From Ralstonia sp. 25mfcol4.1 (GTDB taxonomy: Bacteria; Pseudomonadota; Gammaproteobacteria; Burkholderiales; Burkholderiaceae): a stretch of DNA of 64,000 bases. A program made the position numbers and the translations under genes. The DNA is taken from positions 38,779 through 102,778 of the forward strand of contig NZ_FNJO01000020.1 in assembly GCF_900104095.1 (NCBI RefSeq). Reading direction: 5' to 3'. Under the pieces are notes generated by a model. The model was given only the letters and a program-made list of their open reading frames with translations, made no database searches and was not told the DNA's origin. Each line of letters starts with the position of its first letter. The stretch's first letter is position 1. Positions 7,750-15,622 of this stretch are shown here, in pieces.

Positions 7750-8349
7750 GTGGACGCGCAGGACAAAGCCCTCGAAAAGCGTTTCAACCGCGGGATGATG
7801 ATGCGGCTGCTGGTCGTGGTGACGCTGATGTTCGGCTTTGGCTACGCGCTGGTGCCGCTGTACAAGGCGATCTGCGACATCACCGGCCTGAACGTGGTGA
7901 CCACGCGCGACCTGTATGGCGCCGGCGCCGCGGTAAAAAATACCCAGGTCGACACGACCCGCACGATTACCGTGGAGTTCGACTCGAATGCGCGCGGCCC
8001 CTTTGCGTTCCGGCCGGTCAGGCATTCGATGGAGGTGCACCCGGGCGAGCTGACGACGATCGTCTACGAAGTGGCCAATGGCCAGTCGCGCGACATCTCG
8101 GCGCAGGCGATCCCGAGCTACGCGCCCAAGCAGGCCACGGAGTATTTCAAGAAGGTGGAGTGCTTCTGCTTCAAGCAGCAGACGCTCAAGGCGAACGAGG
8201 CGCGCGAGATGCCGGTGGTCTTCGTGGTGGATCCGAAGCTGCCGAAGGATGTGAAGGTCATCACGCTGTCGTACACGTTCTTCGAGATCGGCACGCCGGT
8301 GGCGCAGGCGCCGGAAGCCGGGGTGACGGCAACGCAGCAGGGCAGTTGA
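7750..8349 (+). CDS. ctaG: Cytochrome c oxidase assembly protein CtaG/Cox11
   Basis: A 199-residue Cox11-family copper chaperone that inserts CuB into subunit I. One N-terminal membrane helix (MMMRLLVVVTLMFGFGYAL) is followed by the invariant segment LYKAICDITGL and an immunoglobulin-like periplasmic domain carrying the copper-binding motif ECFCFKQQ (the CFCF pair). The start is GTG 7750, close behind a purine-rich stretch (CCGGAGACAAGGC). The gene sits between the small assembly protein and the DUF2970 protein, in the normal position for the operon. Confidence 0.96.
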   Translation: MDAQDKALEKRFNRGMMMRLLVVVTLMFGFGYALVPLYKAICDITGLNVVTTRDLYGAGAAVKNTQVDTTRTITVEFDSNARGPFAFRPVRHSMEVHPGELTTIVYEVANGQSRDISAQAIPSYAPKQATEYFKKVECFCFKQQTLKANEAREMPVVFVVDPKLPKDVKVITLSYTFFEIGTPVAQAPEAGVTATQQGS

Positions 8350-8360
8350 GGAGGCTGGGC

Positions 8361-8576
8361 ATGGCGACGGATGATCCGGTACATCGCAAGGCGTCATTCG
8401 TCCAGACGGTGCGCGCGGTGTTGTGGTCGTTCATCGGGCTGCGCAAGGGGTCGGAGCACGAATCCGACATGGCGCGGCTGAACCCGGTGCATGTGATCAT
8501 CGCCGGGCTGATCGCGGCAGCGGTGTTCGTGGCGGTATTGATCGCCATCGTGCGCGTCGTGGTCAGCCAGGCATAG
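8361..8576 (+). CDS. DUF2970 family small membrane protein
   Basis: A 71-residue protein with the DUF2970 pattern: a basic N-terminal half containing the segment SFVQTVRAVLWSFIGLRKG, then NPVHVIIAGLIAAAVFVAVLIAIVRVVV as a single C-terminal membrane helix. The family is found almost only next to cytochrome oxidase genes. A strong ribosome-binding site (GAGGAGG) precedes ATG 8361, and the gene begins 11 bp after ctaG. The biochemical function is not known. Confidence 0.8.
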   Translation: MATDDPVHRKASFVQTVRAVLWSFIGLRKGSEHESDMARLNPVHVIIAGLIAAAVFVAVLIAIVRVVVSQA

Positions 8577-8672
8577 CAGGGCAGCAGATACAAAGCGAGC
8601 ACGCCGCCGGCCAGATGTCGGGGCCGGACGGGCGAAAAACATGAATCGAGACTTTGAGCTGGAGATAGAAGA

Positions 8673-9533
8673 ATGAGTGCGAATCGCGCAAACGCCCCGT
8701 ACTACTTCGTGCCGGGCCCGTCGCGCCATCCGATCACGGCGGCATTCGGCCTGCTGATGACCGGCGCGGGAGCCGCCGGTTGGGTCAACGGGCAGCCGTG
8801 GGCGCCGTACCTGTGCGGCTTCGGGCTGATCTGGTTCCTGTTCGTGCTCAAGAGCTGGTTCGGCGATGCCATCGGCGAATCCGAGGGCGGGCTGTACGGC
8901 AAGAACATCGACGTGTCGTTCCGCTGGTCGATGGGCTGGTTCATCTTCTCGGAGGTGATGTTCTTCGCGGCGTTCTTCGGCGCGCTGTTCTACGCCCGCA
9001 CCATCGCCATGCCGTGGCTGGGCGACCTGAACAACAAGATCATCTGGCCGGACTTCTCGGCCGTGTGGCCGAACACGGGCCCGGCGGGCACCGTGGAGAC
9101 CTTCCAGACCATGGGGCCGTGGCCGATCCCGACGATCAACACGGCGCTGCTGCTGACGTCGGGCGTGACGCTGACCTGGGCGCACCACGCGCTGCTGGCC
9201 GGCAAGCGCAACCAGCTGATCCAGGGCCTGGTGCTGACCATCCTGCTGGGCGCGATCTTCATGTGCCTGCAGGTCTACGAATACATGCACGCCTACCACG
9301 AGCTGAACCTGAAGCTCACGTCGGGCGTCTATGGTTCGACGTTCTTCCTGCTCACCGGCTTCCACGGCTTCCACGTGACGATGGGCGCGATCATGCTGGC
9401 CGTGGTGCTGGGCCGCGTGCTCAAGGGCCACTTCACGCCGGATCACCACTTCGCGTTCGAAGGCGCCGCCTGGTACTGGCACTTCGTGGACGTGGTCTGG
9501 CTGGGCCTGTACGTGGTCGTGTACTGGTTGTAG
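8673..9533 (+). CDS. coxC: Cytochrome c oxidase subunit III
   Basis: Subunit III (286 residues), a seven-helix membrane subunit without redox centres that stabilises subunit I and its proton uptake. Family features are the N-terminal YYFVPGPSRHPITA, the conserved glutamate in FSEVMFFAAFFGALFY, the histidines of YEYMHAYHELNL, and the C-terminal GFHGFHVTMGAIML with WYWHFVDVVWLGLYVVVYW. It follows the DUF2970 gene by 96 bp. Its ATG overlaps the stop codon of an 11-codon open frame starting at 8641, so translation may be coupled. It is the last gene of the first cox transcript; an intrinsic terminator follows. Confidence 0.97.
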   Translation: MSANRANAPYYFVPGPSRHPITAAFGLLMTGAGAAGWVNGQPWAPYLCGFGLIWFLFVLKSWFGDAIGESEGGLYGKNIDVSFRWSMGWFIFSEVMFFAAFFGALFYARTIAMPWLGDLNNKIIWPDFSAVWPNTGPAGTVETFQTMGPWPIPTINTALLLTSGVTLTWAHHALLAGKRNQLIQGLVLTILLGAIFMCLQVYEYMHAYHELNLKLTSGVYGSTFFLLTGFHGFHVTMGAIMLAVVLGRVLKGHFTPDHHFAFEGAAWYWHFVDVVWLGLYVVVYWL

Positions 9534-9566
9534 GACCGGGTGGGTTTTCTACCCTCTCCGCCAACC

Positions 9567-9589
9567 GCTCTCCCGCGCGGCGGGAGAGC
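9567..9589. repeat. GC-rich palindromic intergenic repeat, copy 3
   Basis: An inverted repeat with 9-bp arms, GCTCTCCCG at 9567-9575 and CGGGAGAGC at 9581-9589, downstream of coxC. The core is the same as in the repeats at 246-273 and 349-387. It lies just before the coxC terminator and may add stability to the 3' end of the message. Confidence 0.5.
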
Positions 9590-9610
9590 GAAGCCAGCCA
9601 GCCACAAACG

Positions 9611-9647
9611 AAAAGCGCCGCGTGAGGTCAGTCTCAGCGGCGCTTTT
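9611..9647. terminator. Bidirectional intrinsic terminator between coxC and the twin-TM gene
   Basis: An 11-bp stem (AAAAGCGCCGC / GCGGCGCTTTT) with A and T tracts on the two sides. It can end the cox transcript on the + strand and the convergent DUF2909 gene on the - strand. Confidence 0.8.
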
Positions 9648-9666
9648 TGTTTGGTATCCCGGCGGC

Positions 9667-9876
9667 TCAGGGCGACATGTGGATGCCGGTGCTCTGAATC
9701 CAGCCCATCCAGTGCGAGAACAGGATGAACAGGAACAGTGCGATCGAGAAGCCGACGCGCAGCATCAGCGAGCGCATCATGTTGGGGGTGCGGCCACGGT
9801 CGCGCATCATGAAGAACAGCGCGGACGCCAGGCTGCCGATGATCAGGATGAAGGCGACGATGATGACAAAGCGCAT
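9667..9876 (-). CDS. Twin transmembrane protein (DUF2909)
   Basis: A 69-residue protein with two membrane helices (FVIIVAFILIIGSLASALFFM and VGFSIALFLFILFSHWMGW) joined by a basic loop (MRDRGRTPNMM). This matches the DUF2909 or twin transmembrane family found next to cox genes in betaproteobacteria. It is the only gene in this locus on the opposite strand, divergent from SURF1. Its function is unknown; the conserved position in oxidase loci suggests an assembly or stabilising role. Confidence 0.78.
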   Translation of the reverse strand: MRFVIIVAFILIIGSLASALFFMMRDRGRTPNMMRSLMLRVGFSIALFLFILFSHWMGWIQSTGIHMSP

Positions 9877-9933
9877 GTGGGGGCTCTTTTCGGCAAGCGC
9901 CCATTATGGCATCGCCGCCGCCGGAGGAAACCC

Positions 9934-10695
9934 GTGACGACCCGCAGGCGGTGGCGCGCGCCGGGCGCGGTGCCGATGATTGCCGCGCTGGTCGTGATCG
10001 CGGTGACCTGCGCGCTGGGCAACTGGCAACTGGGCCGCGCGCACGAGAAGACCGACCGCGCCGCGCGGCTGGCGGCGCTGGCGGCCCAGGCGCCGGACGA
10101 TCTGAAGGCAGGGCAGGCCGACGCCGCCGCGCTGGTGGATCGCCAAGTGCGGGCACGGGGCAGCTTCGACGACAGTCGCACCGTGCTGCTGGACAACCGG
10201 CCGCATGGCAACGGCGCCGACAGCCGTGCCGGATTTCTGGTGCTGACGCCGCTGCGGCTGGTCGATGGCGGGCAGGTGCTGGTGCTGCGCGGCTGGCTGC
10301 CGCGCGACGCGCAGGACCGCACGCGCATCGCGCCCTTCCCGACGCCGGCCGGCGAAGTCACCGTCGAAGGCACCGCGCTTGCCGCCGTGCCGCGCGTGTA
10401 CAGCCTGGGCCAGGACCCCGCCGCGGAGGCCGGCCGCAAGATACGTCAGAATATCGACCTCGCCGCGTATGCGCGTGAGATCGGTACGCCACTGCTGCCA
10501 GTGGTGCTGGAACAGTCGGGCGATACGGGCGATGGCCTGGCGCGCGACTGGGCGCCGGCCGATTTTGGCGCCGACCGCCACTATGGCTACGCCGCGCAGT
10601 GGTTCGGCCTGGCCGCGCTGACCGTGGTGCTGGTGGCCGTGCTGGGCTGGCGCCGCGCCCGGCGCGATGCCGGGCCGGCCACGGCCGCCGAATGA
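9934..10695 (+). CDS. SURF1-family cytochrome oxidase biogenesis protein
   Basis: A SURF1 (Shy1) homologue of 253 residues that helps insert heme a into subunit I. It has the family topology: an N-terminal membrane helix (MIAALVVIAVTCALGNWQLGRA, with the typical LGxWQLxR motif), a periplasmic domain containing RGSFDDSRTVLLDNRP and VLRGWLPRD, and a C-terminal helix (WFGLAALTVVLVAVLGW) preceded by HYGYAAQWF, the usual YAxQWF motif. The start GTG 9934 was chosen because GGAGGA lies just upstream; frames open further upstream cross the divergent gene. It starts the second, assembly half of the locus. Confidence 0.92.
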   Translation: MTTRRRWRAPGAVPMIAALVVIAVTCALGNWQLGRAHEKTDRAARLAALAAQAPDDLKAGQADAAALVDRQVRARGSFDDSRTVLLDNRPHGNGADSRAGFLVLTPLRLVDGGQVLVLRGWLPRDAQDRTRIAPFPTPAGEVTVEGTALAAVPRVYSLGQDPAAEAGRKIRQNIDLAAYAREIGTPLLPVVLEQSGDTGDGLARDWAPADFGADRHYGYAAQWFGLAALTVVLVAVLGWRRARRDAGPATAAE

Positions 10696-10722
10696 CCCGA
10701 GAGTGATCAGATTGATCGAACG

Positions 10723-11379
10723 ATGAACGTACAGACATCCCCCATGCCGCAGCAAGATCCCTCGGCCACGCCCGACCCCCGCATCGATGCCCGCACGCGC
10801 CGTGGCCGTCTGCAAATGCTGATGCTGCTGCTGGTGTGTGCATCGCCGGTGCTGTTCTCGTATTTCACCTATTACGTGATCAAGCCGACCGGCGCCAGCA
10901 CCAACTATGGCGCGCTGGTGGATCCGCAGCGCCCGATGCCGGCCGTCGAACTGGTCAACGAACGCGGCGAGGCCGTGCCGCTGACGTCGATGCGCGGCAA
11001 GTGGCTGATGCTGATGACCGATCCGTCGGCCTGCGGCGAAGCCTGCGCGCGCAAGCTGTTCACAATGCGCCAGATCCGCGCGGGGCAGGGCGAGGACCGC
11101 GAGCGGATCGTGCCGGTCTGGCTGATCCAGGACGCCGGTAAAGTGGACGATCGGCTATCTACCGCCTACAACGAACCGTATGCCGGCGTGCGCTTCCTGC
11201 GCATGGACCGTGCAGCCATCGCACAATGGCTGCCGGCCGAGCAAGGCGGCCGCGTCGAGGACGCGATCTTCCTGGTCGATCCGCTGGGCAATCTGATGAT
11301 GCGCTGGCCGAAGGATCCCGACCCGAAGAAGGTGAGCGGGGACCTGAAGAAGCTGCTCAAGTATTCGCGCATCGGCTGA
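10723..11379 (+). CDS. SCO-like membrane-anchored thioredoxin-fold protein, oxidase assembly
   Basis: A 218-residue protein: cytoplasmic N-terminus, one membrane helix (LQMLMLLLVCASPVLFSYFTYYV), then a thioredoxin/SCO-like periplasmic domain. Relevant segments are SMRGKWLMLMTDPSACGEACARKLF, where the two cysteines are spaced CX3C as in SCO proteins, and IFLVDPLGNLMMRW. The SCO histidine ligand is not obvious. Proteins of this type are encoded between SURF1 and ctaA in betaproteobacteria and are annotated only as cytochrome oxidase assembly proteins. A role as thiol reductant or copper chaperone is inferred. It begins 27 bp after SURF1. Confidence 0.78.
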   Translation: MNVQTSPMPQQDPSATPDPRIDARTRRGRLQMLMLLLVCASPVLFSYFTYYVIKPTGASTNYGALVDPQRPMPAVELVNERGEAVPLTSMRGKWLMLMTDPSACGEACARKLFTMRQIRAGQGEDRERIVPVWLIQDAGKVDDRLSTAYNEPYAGVRFLRMDRAAIAQWLPAEQGGRVEDAIFLVDPLGNLMMRWPKDPDPKKVSGDLKKLLKYSRIG

Positions 11380-11454
11380 CGCACGCTGAACCATCCTGTC
11401 GCACCGACCGATCCATCCCGATCGTTTTTTCATTGAATTACCGGCTGTACCGAA

Positions 11455-12558
11455 ATGCTGCTCCAGCTCGCCATCATCGGCATCCTGATCGCCCTGCTGC
11501 CACTGTCCTATGTGATGGTGCGCGGCAGCCGTGACAAATATCGCAAGCTCGTGTGGATCACGGCGTTCCTGACGCTGGACCTGATCATGTTCGGCAGCTT
11601 TACGCGGCTGACCGATTCGGGCCTGGGATGCCCGGACTGGCCGGGTTGCTATGGCCACTCGAACCCGCACGCGGCAATGGAGCCGATCCGCGCGGCCGAG
11701 ACGGCGCTGCCGAGCGGCCCGGTAACGCTGGTCAAGGCCTGGATCGAGATGATCCATCGCTATTTCGCCATGGCGGTTGGCGTGCTGATCATCTCCCTGA
11801 TGGTGCTGGCGTGGGTGAAGCGGCGCGAACTCAGGCAGTCGCCATGGTTTGCCACGGGCGTCTTCGTGCTGGTCTGCGTGCAGGGCGCGTTCGGCATGTT
11901 CACGGTCACCATGAAGCTGCAGCCGATCATCGTGGTCACGCACCTGATGCTGGCCATGCTGCTGCTGGCATCGCTGATCTGGCTGGGCTCGCGCAACGAT
12001 CAGCCGCACGCGGTGGCGCCGCAGGCGGCGTCGCTGCGCTGGGCGGGGCTGCTGGCGATCGTGCTGCTGGCGGTCCAGATCTTCCTGGGCGGCTGGGTCA
12101 GCACCAACTACGCGGTGCTGGCCTGTACCGACTTCCCGCTCTGTAACGGCCAGCTGGTGCCCGAGATGGACTTCCGCCATGGCTTCACGCTGTGGCGCCA
12201 GCTGGGCATGACGGCCGATGGCGACTACATCCCCCACGCGGCGCTGGTGGCCATCCACTGGGTGCATCGCGGCTTCGCGTTCGTGGTGCTGGGCTACCTG
12301 CTGTGGTTCGGCCTGCGCGCCCGCCGGATGGAAGGGCTGGCGCGTCATGGCAAGTGGCTGCTGGCCGTGCTGGCGCTGCAACTGGCCACCGGGATGTCGA
12401 ACATCGTGTTCGACTGGCCGCTGGTGGCGGCCGTGGCACATAACGGCGGAGCAGCCCTGCTGCTGATGCTGTTGCTCCGTCTCAACTACAATATCGGCCT
12501 CGCGACCCGCTCCGCAGGCGCCGCCGCCCAATCCGCAATCGCGGCGCGCGCCACATGA
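11455..12558 (+). CDS. ctaA: Heme A synthase (COX15/CtaA)
   Basis: An eight-helix membrane enzyme (367 residues) that oxidises the C8 methyl of heme O to the formyl group of heme A. The two halves of the duplicated four-helix fold each supply heme-ligand histidines, seen in WIEMIHRYFAMAVG and VVTHLMLAM in the first half and in AIHWVHRGFAFVV and AVAHNGGAALL in the second. The conserved cysteine pairs appear as GLGCPDWPGCYG and LACTDFPLCNG. The gene overlaps ctaB by 4 bp (ATGA), so heme O and heme A synthesis are translationally coupled. Confidence 0.95.
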   Translation: MLLQLAIIGILIALLPLSYVMVRGSRDKYRKLVWITAFLTLDLIMFGSFTRLTDSGLGCPDWPGCYGHSNPHAAMEPIRAAETALPSGPVTLVKAWIEMIHRYFAMAVGVLIISLMVLAWVKRRELRQSPWFATGVFVLVCVQGAFGMFTVTMKLQPIIVVTHLMLAMLLLASLIWLGSRNDQPHAVAPQAASLRWAGLLAIVLLAVQIFLGGWVSTNYAVLACTDFPLCNGQLVPEMDFRHGFTLWRQLGMTADGDYIPHAALVAIHWVHRGFAFVVLGYLLWFGLRARRMEGLARHGKWLLAVLALQLATGMSNIVFDWPLVAAVAHNGGAALLLMLLLRLNYNIGLATRSAGAAAQSAIAARAT

Positions 12559-13493
12559 AGGACAAGATGCCCCCCGTGGTTACCGCTACCCACCCCCACT
12601 CTTCCGTGGGCCGGATTCGTCACCTGGCCCGCCAATACGCCGCACTGACCAAGCCACGCGTGACGCAGCTGGCCGTGTTCTGCTCGGTCATCGGCATGTT
12701 CCTGGCCACGCCGGGCATGGTGCCCTGGTCGGTCCTGATCGGCGGCGCCGCCGGTATCTGGCTGCTGGCCGGCGCGGCCTTCGCCATCAACTGCCTGGTG
12801 GAACAGAAGATCGACGCGCTGATGCGCCGCACGGCCTGGCGCCCGTCCGCCACCGGCGAGATCACCACCACGCAGACGCTGGTCTTCTCGGCCATTCTGG
12901 GCGGGGCCGGCATGTGGCTGCTGCACGTGTTCGCCAACGACCTGACGATGTGGCTGACCTTCGCCACGTTCCTGGGCTACGCGGTGGTCTACACGATCCT
13001 GCTGAAGCCGGCCACGCCGCAGAACATCGTGATCGGCGGCCTGTCTGGCGCCATGCCGCCGGCGCTGGGCTGGGCCGCCGTGGCGGGCACCGTGCCGGCC
13101 GAGGCCTGGTTCCTGGTGCTGATCATCTTCACGTGGACGCCGCCGCACTTCTGGGCGCTGGCGCTGTATCGCCGCGCGGACTATGCCAAGTCCGGCCTGC
13201 CGATGCTGCCCATTACCCACGGCGAACGCTACACGCTGCTGCATATCCTGCTGTACACGCTGGTGATGATCGCGGCCACCCTGCTGCCGTTCGTCTACGG
13301 CATGAGCGGCGTCATCTACCTGGTCGCCGCGCTGGCGCTGGGCCTGGTGTTCCTGGGCTACGCCTGGAAGCTGTTCCGCAACTACTCGGACCAGCTCGCG
13401 CAGCGCACCTTCCGTTATTCGATCCTGTACCTGTCGCTGCTGTTCGCGGCGCTGCTGGTGGATCACTACTTCAAGTTCGTGCCGCAGGTCTGA
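12555..13493 (+). CDS. ctaB: Protoheme IX farnesyltransferase (heme O synthase)
   Basis: A UbiA-family prenyltransferase of 312 residues that adds a hydroxyethylfarnesyl group to heme B to give heme O. Family motifs are LTKPRVTQLAVF at the start of the membrane domain, the first acidic motif NCLVEQKIDALMRRT, and the second loop WTPPHFWALALYRRADYAKSGLPML. About nine hydrophobic helices are present. An in-frame ATG at 12570 is an alternative start. It overlaps ctaA and supplies its substrate. Confidence 0.95.
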   Translation: MKDKMPPVVTATHPHSSVGRIRHLARQYAALTKPRVTQLAVFCSVIGMFLATPGMVPWSVLIGGAAGIWLLAGAAFAINCLVEQKIDALMRRTAWRPSATGEITTTQTLVFSAILGGAGMWLLHVFANDLTMWLTFATFLGYAVVYTILLKPATPQNIVIGGLSGAMPPALGWAAVAGTVPAEAWFLVLIIFTWTPPHFWALALYRRADYAKSGLPMLPITHGERYTLLHILLYTLVMIAATLLPFVYGMSGVIYLVAALALGLVFLGYAWKLFRNYSDQLAQRTFRYSILYLSLLFAALLVDHYFKFVPQV

Positions 13494-13588
13494 CCGCTCT
13501 GCCTGCGGCATCTTGCCGCGCCCGGAGGTCACGGCCGGCGTGATCGGCGATACTTTCGGGCGTATCTTGCTTCCCATCGCTCCGACGC

Positions 13589-14203
13589 ATGCCGACCTTC
13601 GCCTCTGGCTTCCTCGCCACATTCCGCCGCTTTTGCCTGCTCGCCCTGTGCACCGCGCTCCTGGCCGCCTGCGGGCAGCCGAAGCCGTCGTTCAAAAACG
13701 TCGATATCTCGGGCGCCAGCGACTTCGGCAAGGACTTTGCGCTGCAGGATCCCGCCGGCAAGACCCGCACGCTGGGCGACTTCAAGGGCAAGGTGGTGCT
13801 GATGTTCTTCGGGTACACCCATTGCCCGGACGTCTGCCCAACCACCATGGTGGAGCTCAAACAGGTGATGGAGCAGCTGGGCCCCGATGCCGACAAGGTG
13901 CAGGTGCTGTTCGTCACGGTGGACCCGGACCGCGATACCGGCGCGCTGCTGGGCCAGTACGTGCCGGCCTTCGACGCGCGCTTCCTGGGCCTGCGCCCGG
14001 CCGACGAGGCCGCGCTCAAGCAGGTGACCAAGGACTTCAAGGTGTACTACGCCAAGGTGCCGGGTTCGTCGCCGAACAACTACACGATGGATCACTCGGC
14101 CGGCAGCTACGTATTCGACCAGAACGGCCAGCTGCGGCTGTTCATCCGGCACGGCCAGGGGCCGGAGCCGATCGCCCACGACCTGAAGGCGCTGATGTCC
14201 TGA
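13589..14203 (+). CDS. SCO1/SenC-family copper chaperone lipoprotein
   Basis: A 204-residue SCO protein that delivers copper to the CuA site of subunit II. The N-terminus is a lipoprotein signal with lipobox LAAC (Cys about residue 29). The thioredoxin-like domain has the copper-binding motif CPDVC in GYTHCPDVCPTTM and the distal histidine in NYTMDHSAGSY. It is the last gene of the oxidase assembly group and is followed by an intrinsic terminator before the convergent rpoH. Confidence 0.94.
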   Translation: MPTFASGFLATFRRFCLLALCTALLAACGQPKPSFKNVDISGASDFGKDFALQDPAGKTRTLGDFKGKVVLMFFGYTHCPDVCPTTMVELKQVMEQLGPDADKVQVLFVTVDPDRDTGALLGQYVPAFDARFLGLRPADEAALKQVTKDFKVYYAKVPGSSPNNYTMDHSAGSYVFDQNGQLRLFIRHGQGPEPIAHDLKALMS

Positions 14204-14251
14204 TGGGCATGCCGGGCGTGCGGCCGCGATGCCGGAACGCCGGGGCAAACA

Positions 14252-14279
14252 AAAAGGCCGGTCAATCGACCGGCCTTTT
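14252..14279. terminator. Intrinsic terminator after the SCO gene
   Basis: A 12-bp perfect stem (AAAAGGCCGGTC / GACCGGCCTTTT) with a 4-nt loop and flanking A/T tracts. It lies between the SCO gene and the convergent rpoH and can work in both directions. Confidence 0.8.
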
Positions 14280-14332
14280 GCTTGCTGCGCTTGTTGCGCT
14301 TGTTGCGTTCCGCGCTACCGCACGGGCGCGGA

Positions 14333-15268
14333 TCAGGCAAATGCCGCCAGCGCACCCTTCATCTTCTTCATCGCGGCCGCCTCGATCTGGCGGATCCGCT
14401 CGGCCGACACGCCGAATTCGTCGGCCAGCTCATGCAGCGTCGAGCCGCCCGAGCCGTCGTCGTTGACGTCCAGCCAGCGCGCCTCGATGATGCGGCGGCT
14501 GCGCGGGTCGAGCTTGCCCAGCGCTTCTTCCAGCCCTTCGACCTGCAGGCGGTCGTTGTGCTTGGCCTCGATGACCTTGGTCGGCTCGTTGTGGTTGTCC
14601 GCAAGGTAGGCGATGGGGGCGAATTCTTCCTCGCCATCGTCGATCTGGCCTTCCAGCGCCATATCGCCGCCCGACATGCGGGTTTCCATCTCCATCACTT
14701 CCTCGGGCTTCACGTTCAGCTCGCGCGCAACGGCTTCGATCTGCTCGGGCGTGAAGGTATGCGCACCCTGCTTGTGGCTGCGCAGGTTGAAGAACAGCTT
14801 GCGCTGGGCCTTGGTGGTGGCCACCTTGACCATGCGCCAGTTCTTCAGCACGTATTCGTGGATCTCGGCCTTGATCCAGTGCATCGCGTATGACACCAGG
14901 CGCACGCCCTGCTCGGGGTCGAAGCGCTTCACGGCCTTCATCAGGCCGATATTGCCTTCCTGGATCAGGTCGGCGTGCGGCAGGCCGTAGCCCAGGTACT
15001 GGCGGGCGATCGACACGACCAGGCGCAGGTGCGACATCACCAGGCGGCGGGCGGCATCGACGGATTCGTTGTCGCGCAGGTCGCGGGCCAGGCGCAGCTC
15101 TTCCTCGGGGGTAAGCAGCGGAATCCGATGGACCGCCTGGATGTAGCTATCCAGATTGCCCAGCGTGCCGGGAAACGTCAGCGCAAGGCTGTTCGCGGCA
15201 GCACTCTGGGGCGCCGTCGGCAGACGGCGGGAAACTTGGTTTTGATCGGCAGACATGACTGCGTTCAC
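14333..15268 (-). CDS. rpoH: RNA polymerase heat-shock sigma factor RpoH (sigma32)
   Basis: The sigma32 family factor that directs RNA polymerase to heat-shock promoters. Region 2 is seen in GLPHADLIQEGNIGLMKAVK and VRLVSYAMHWIKAEIHEYV, the RpoH box as AQRKLFFNLR, and region 4 with its helix-turn-helix as TLHELADEFGVSAERIRQIE. The start GTG 15268 is chosen because AAGGAG lies 5 nt upstream; the more commonly used ATG at 15256 is 4 codons later. Length is 311 residues, slightly longer than the E. coli protein. A CIRCE operator covers the promoter, so control by the HrcA repressor is likely. Confidence 0.96.
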   Translation of the reverse strand: MNAVMSADQNQVSRRLPTAPQSAAANSLALTFPGTLGNLDSYIQAVHRIPLLTPEEELRLARDLRDNESVDAARRLVMSHLRLVVSIARQYLGYGLPHADLIQEGNIGLMKAVKRFDPEQGVRLVSYAMHWIKAEIHEYVLKNWRMVKVATTKAQRKLFFNLRSHKQGAHTFTPEQIEAVARELNVKPEEVMEMETRMSGGDMALEGQIDDGEEEFAPIAYLADNHNEPTKVIEAKHNDRLQVEGLEEALGKLDPRSRRIIEARWLDVNDDGSGGSTLHELADEFGVSAERIRQIEAAAMKKMKGALAAFA

Positions 15269-15334
15269 TATGACTCCTTTCGCATCCGGCGGTGGGTTGC
15301 CGGTGTGTCCCGGAAGGACACCGCATTGCAACGC

Positions 15335-15364
15335 ATATTAGCACTCGAACCGGACGAGTGCTAA
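15335..15364 (-). promoter_or_regulatory. CIRCE (HrcA) operator overlapping the rpoH promoter
   Basis: A perfect 9-N9-9 inverted repeat, TTAGCACTC-N9-GAGTGCTAA, lies at 15338-15364, about 70 bp upstream of the rpoH start codon. This is the HrcA binding site consensus. On the rpoH strand, TTAGCA (15364-15359) and TAATAT (15340-15335) form a -35/-10 pair with an 18-bp spacer, so the operator arms are themselves part of the promoter and HrcA binding should block RNA polymerase. Confidence 0.9.
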
Positions 15365-15622
15365 GTTAGAGGGTCTATGGGGTTGATAGTTCCGTCACAT
15401 CGGGGCCGCGATTCCGATAGTATCGGATCGATGTCGGCTTTGGCTCCGGCCCCAGTCCCCACATGGCCTGGCGGGTTGCGTGCCCTCGACAGGAATATTA
15501 GAGAGGGCGGTGGTCAATCGGTTTCCGACGAATTCACCGCAATTTCGGGATGGTGAATTGCGGGATTCGCTACACTGAAGTTGTTTTACAGCCGCATTGC
15601 ACCATTCCTTGGAGACGTTTCC

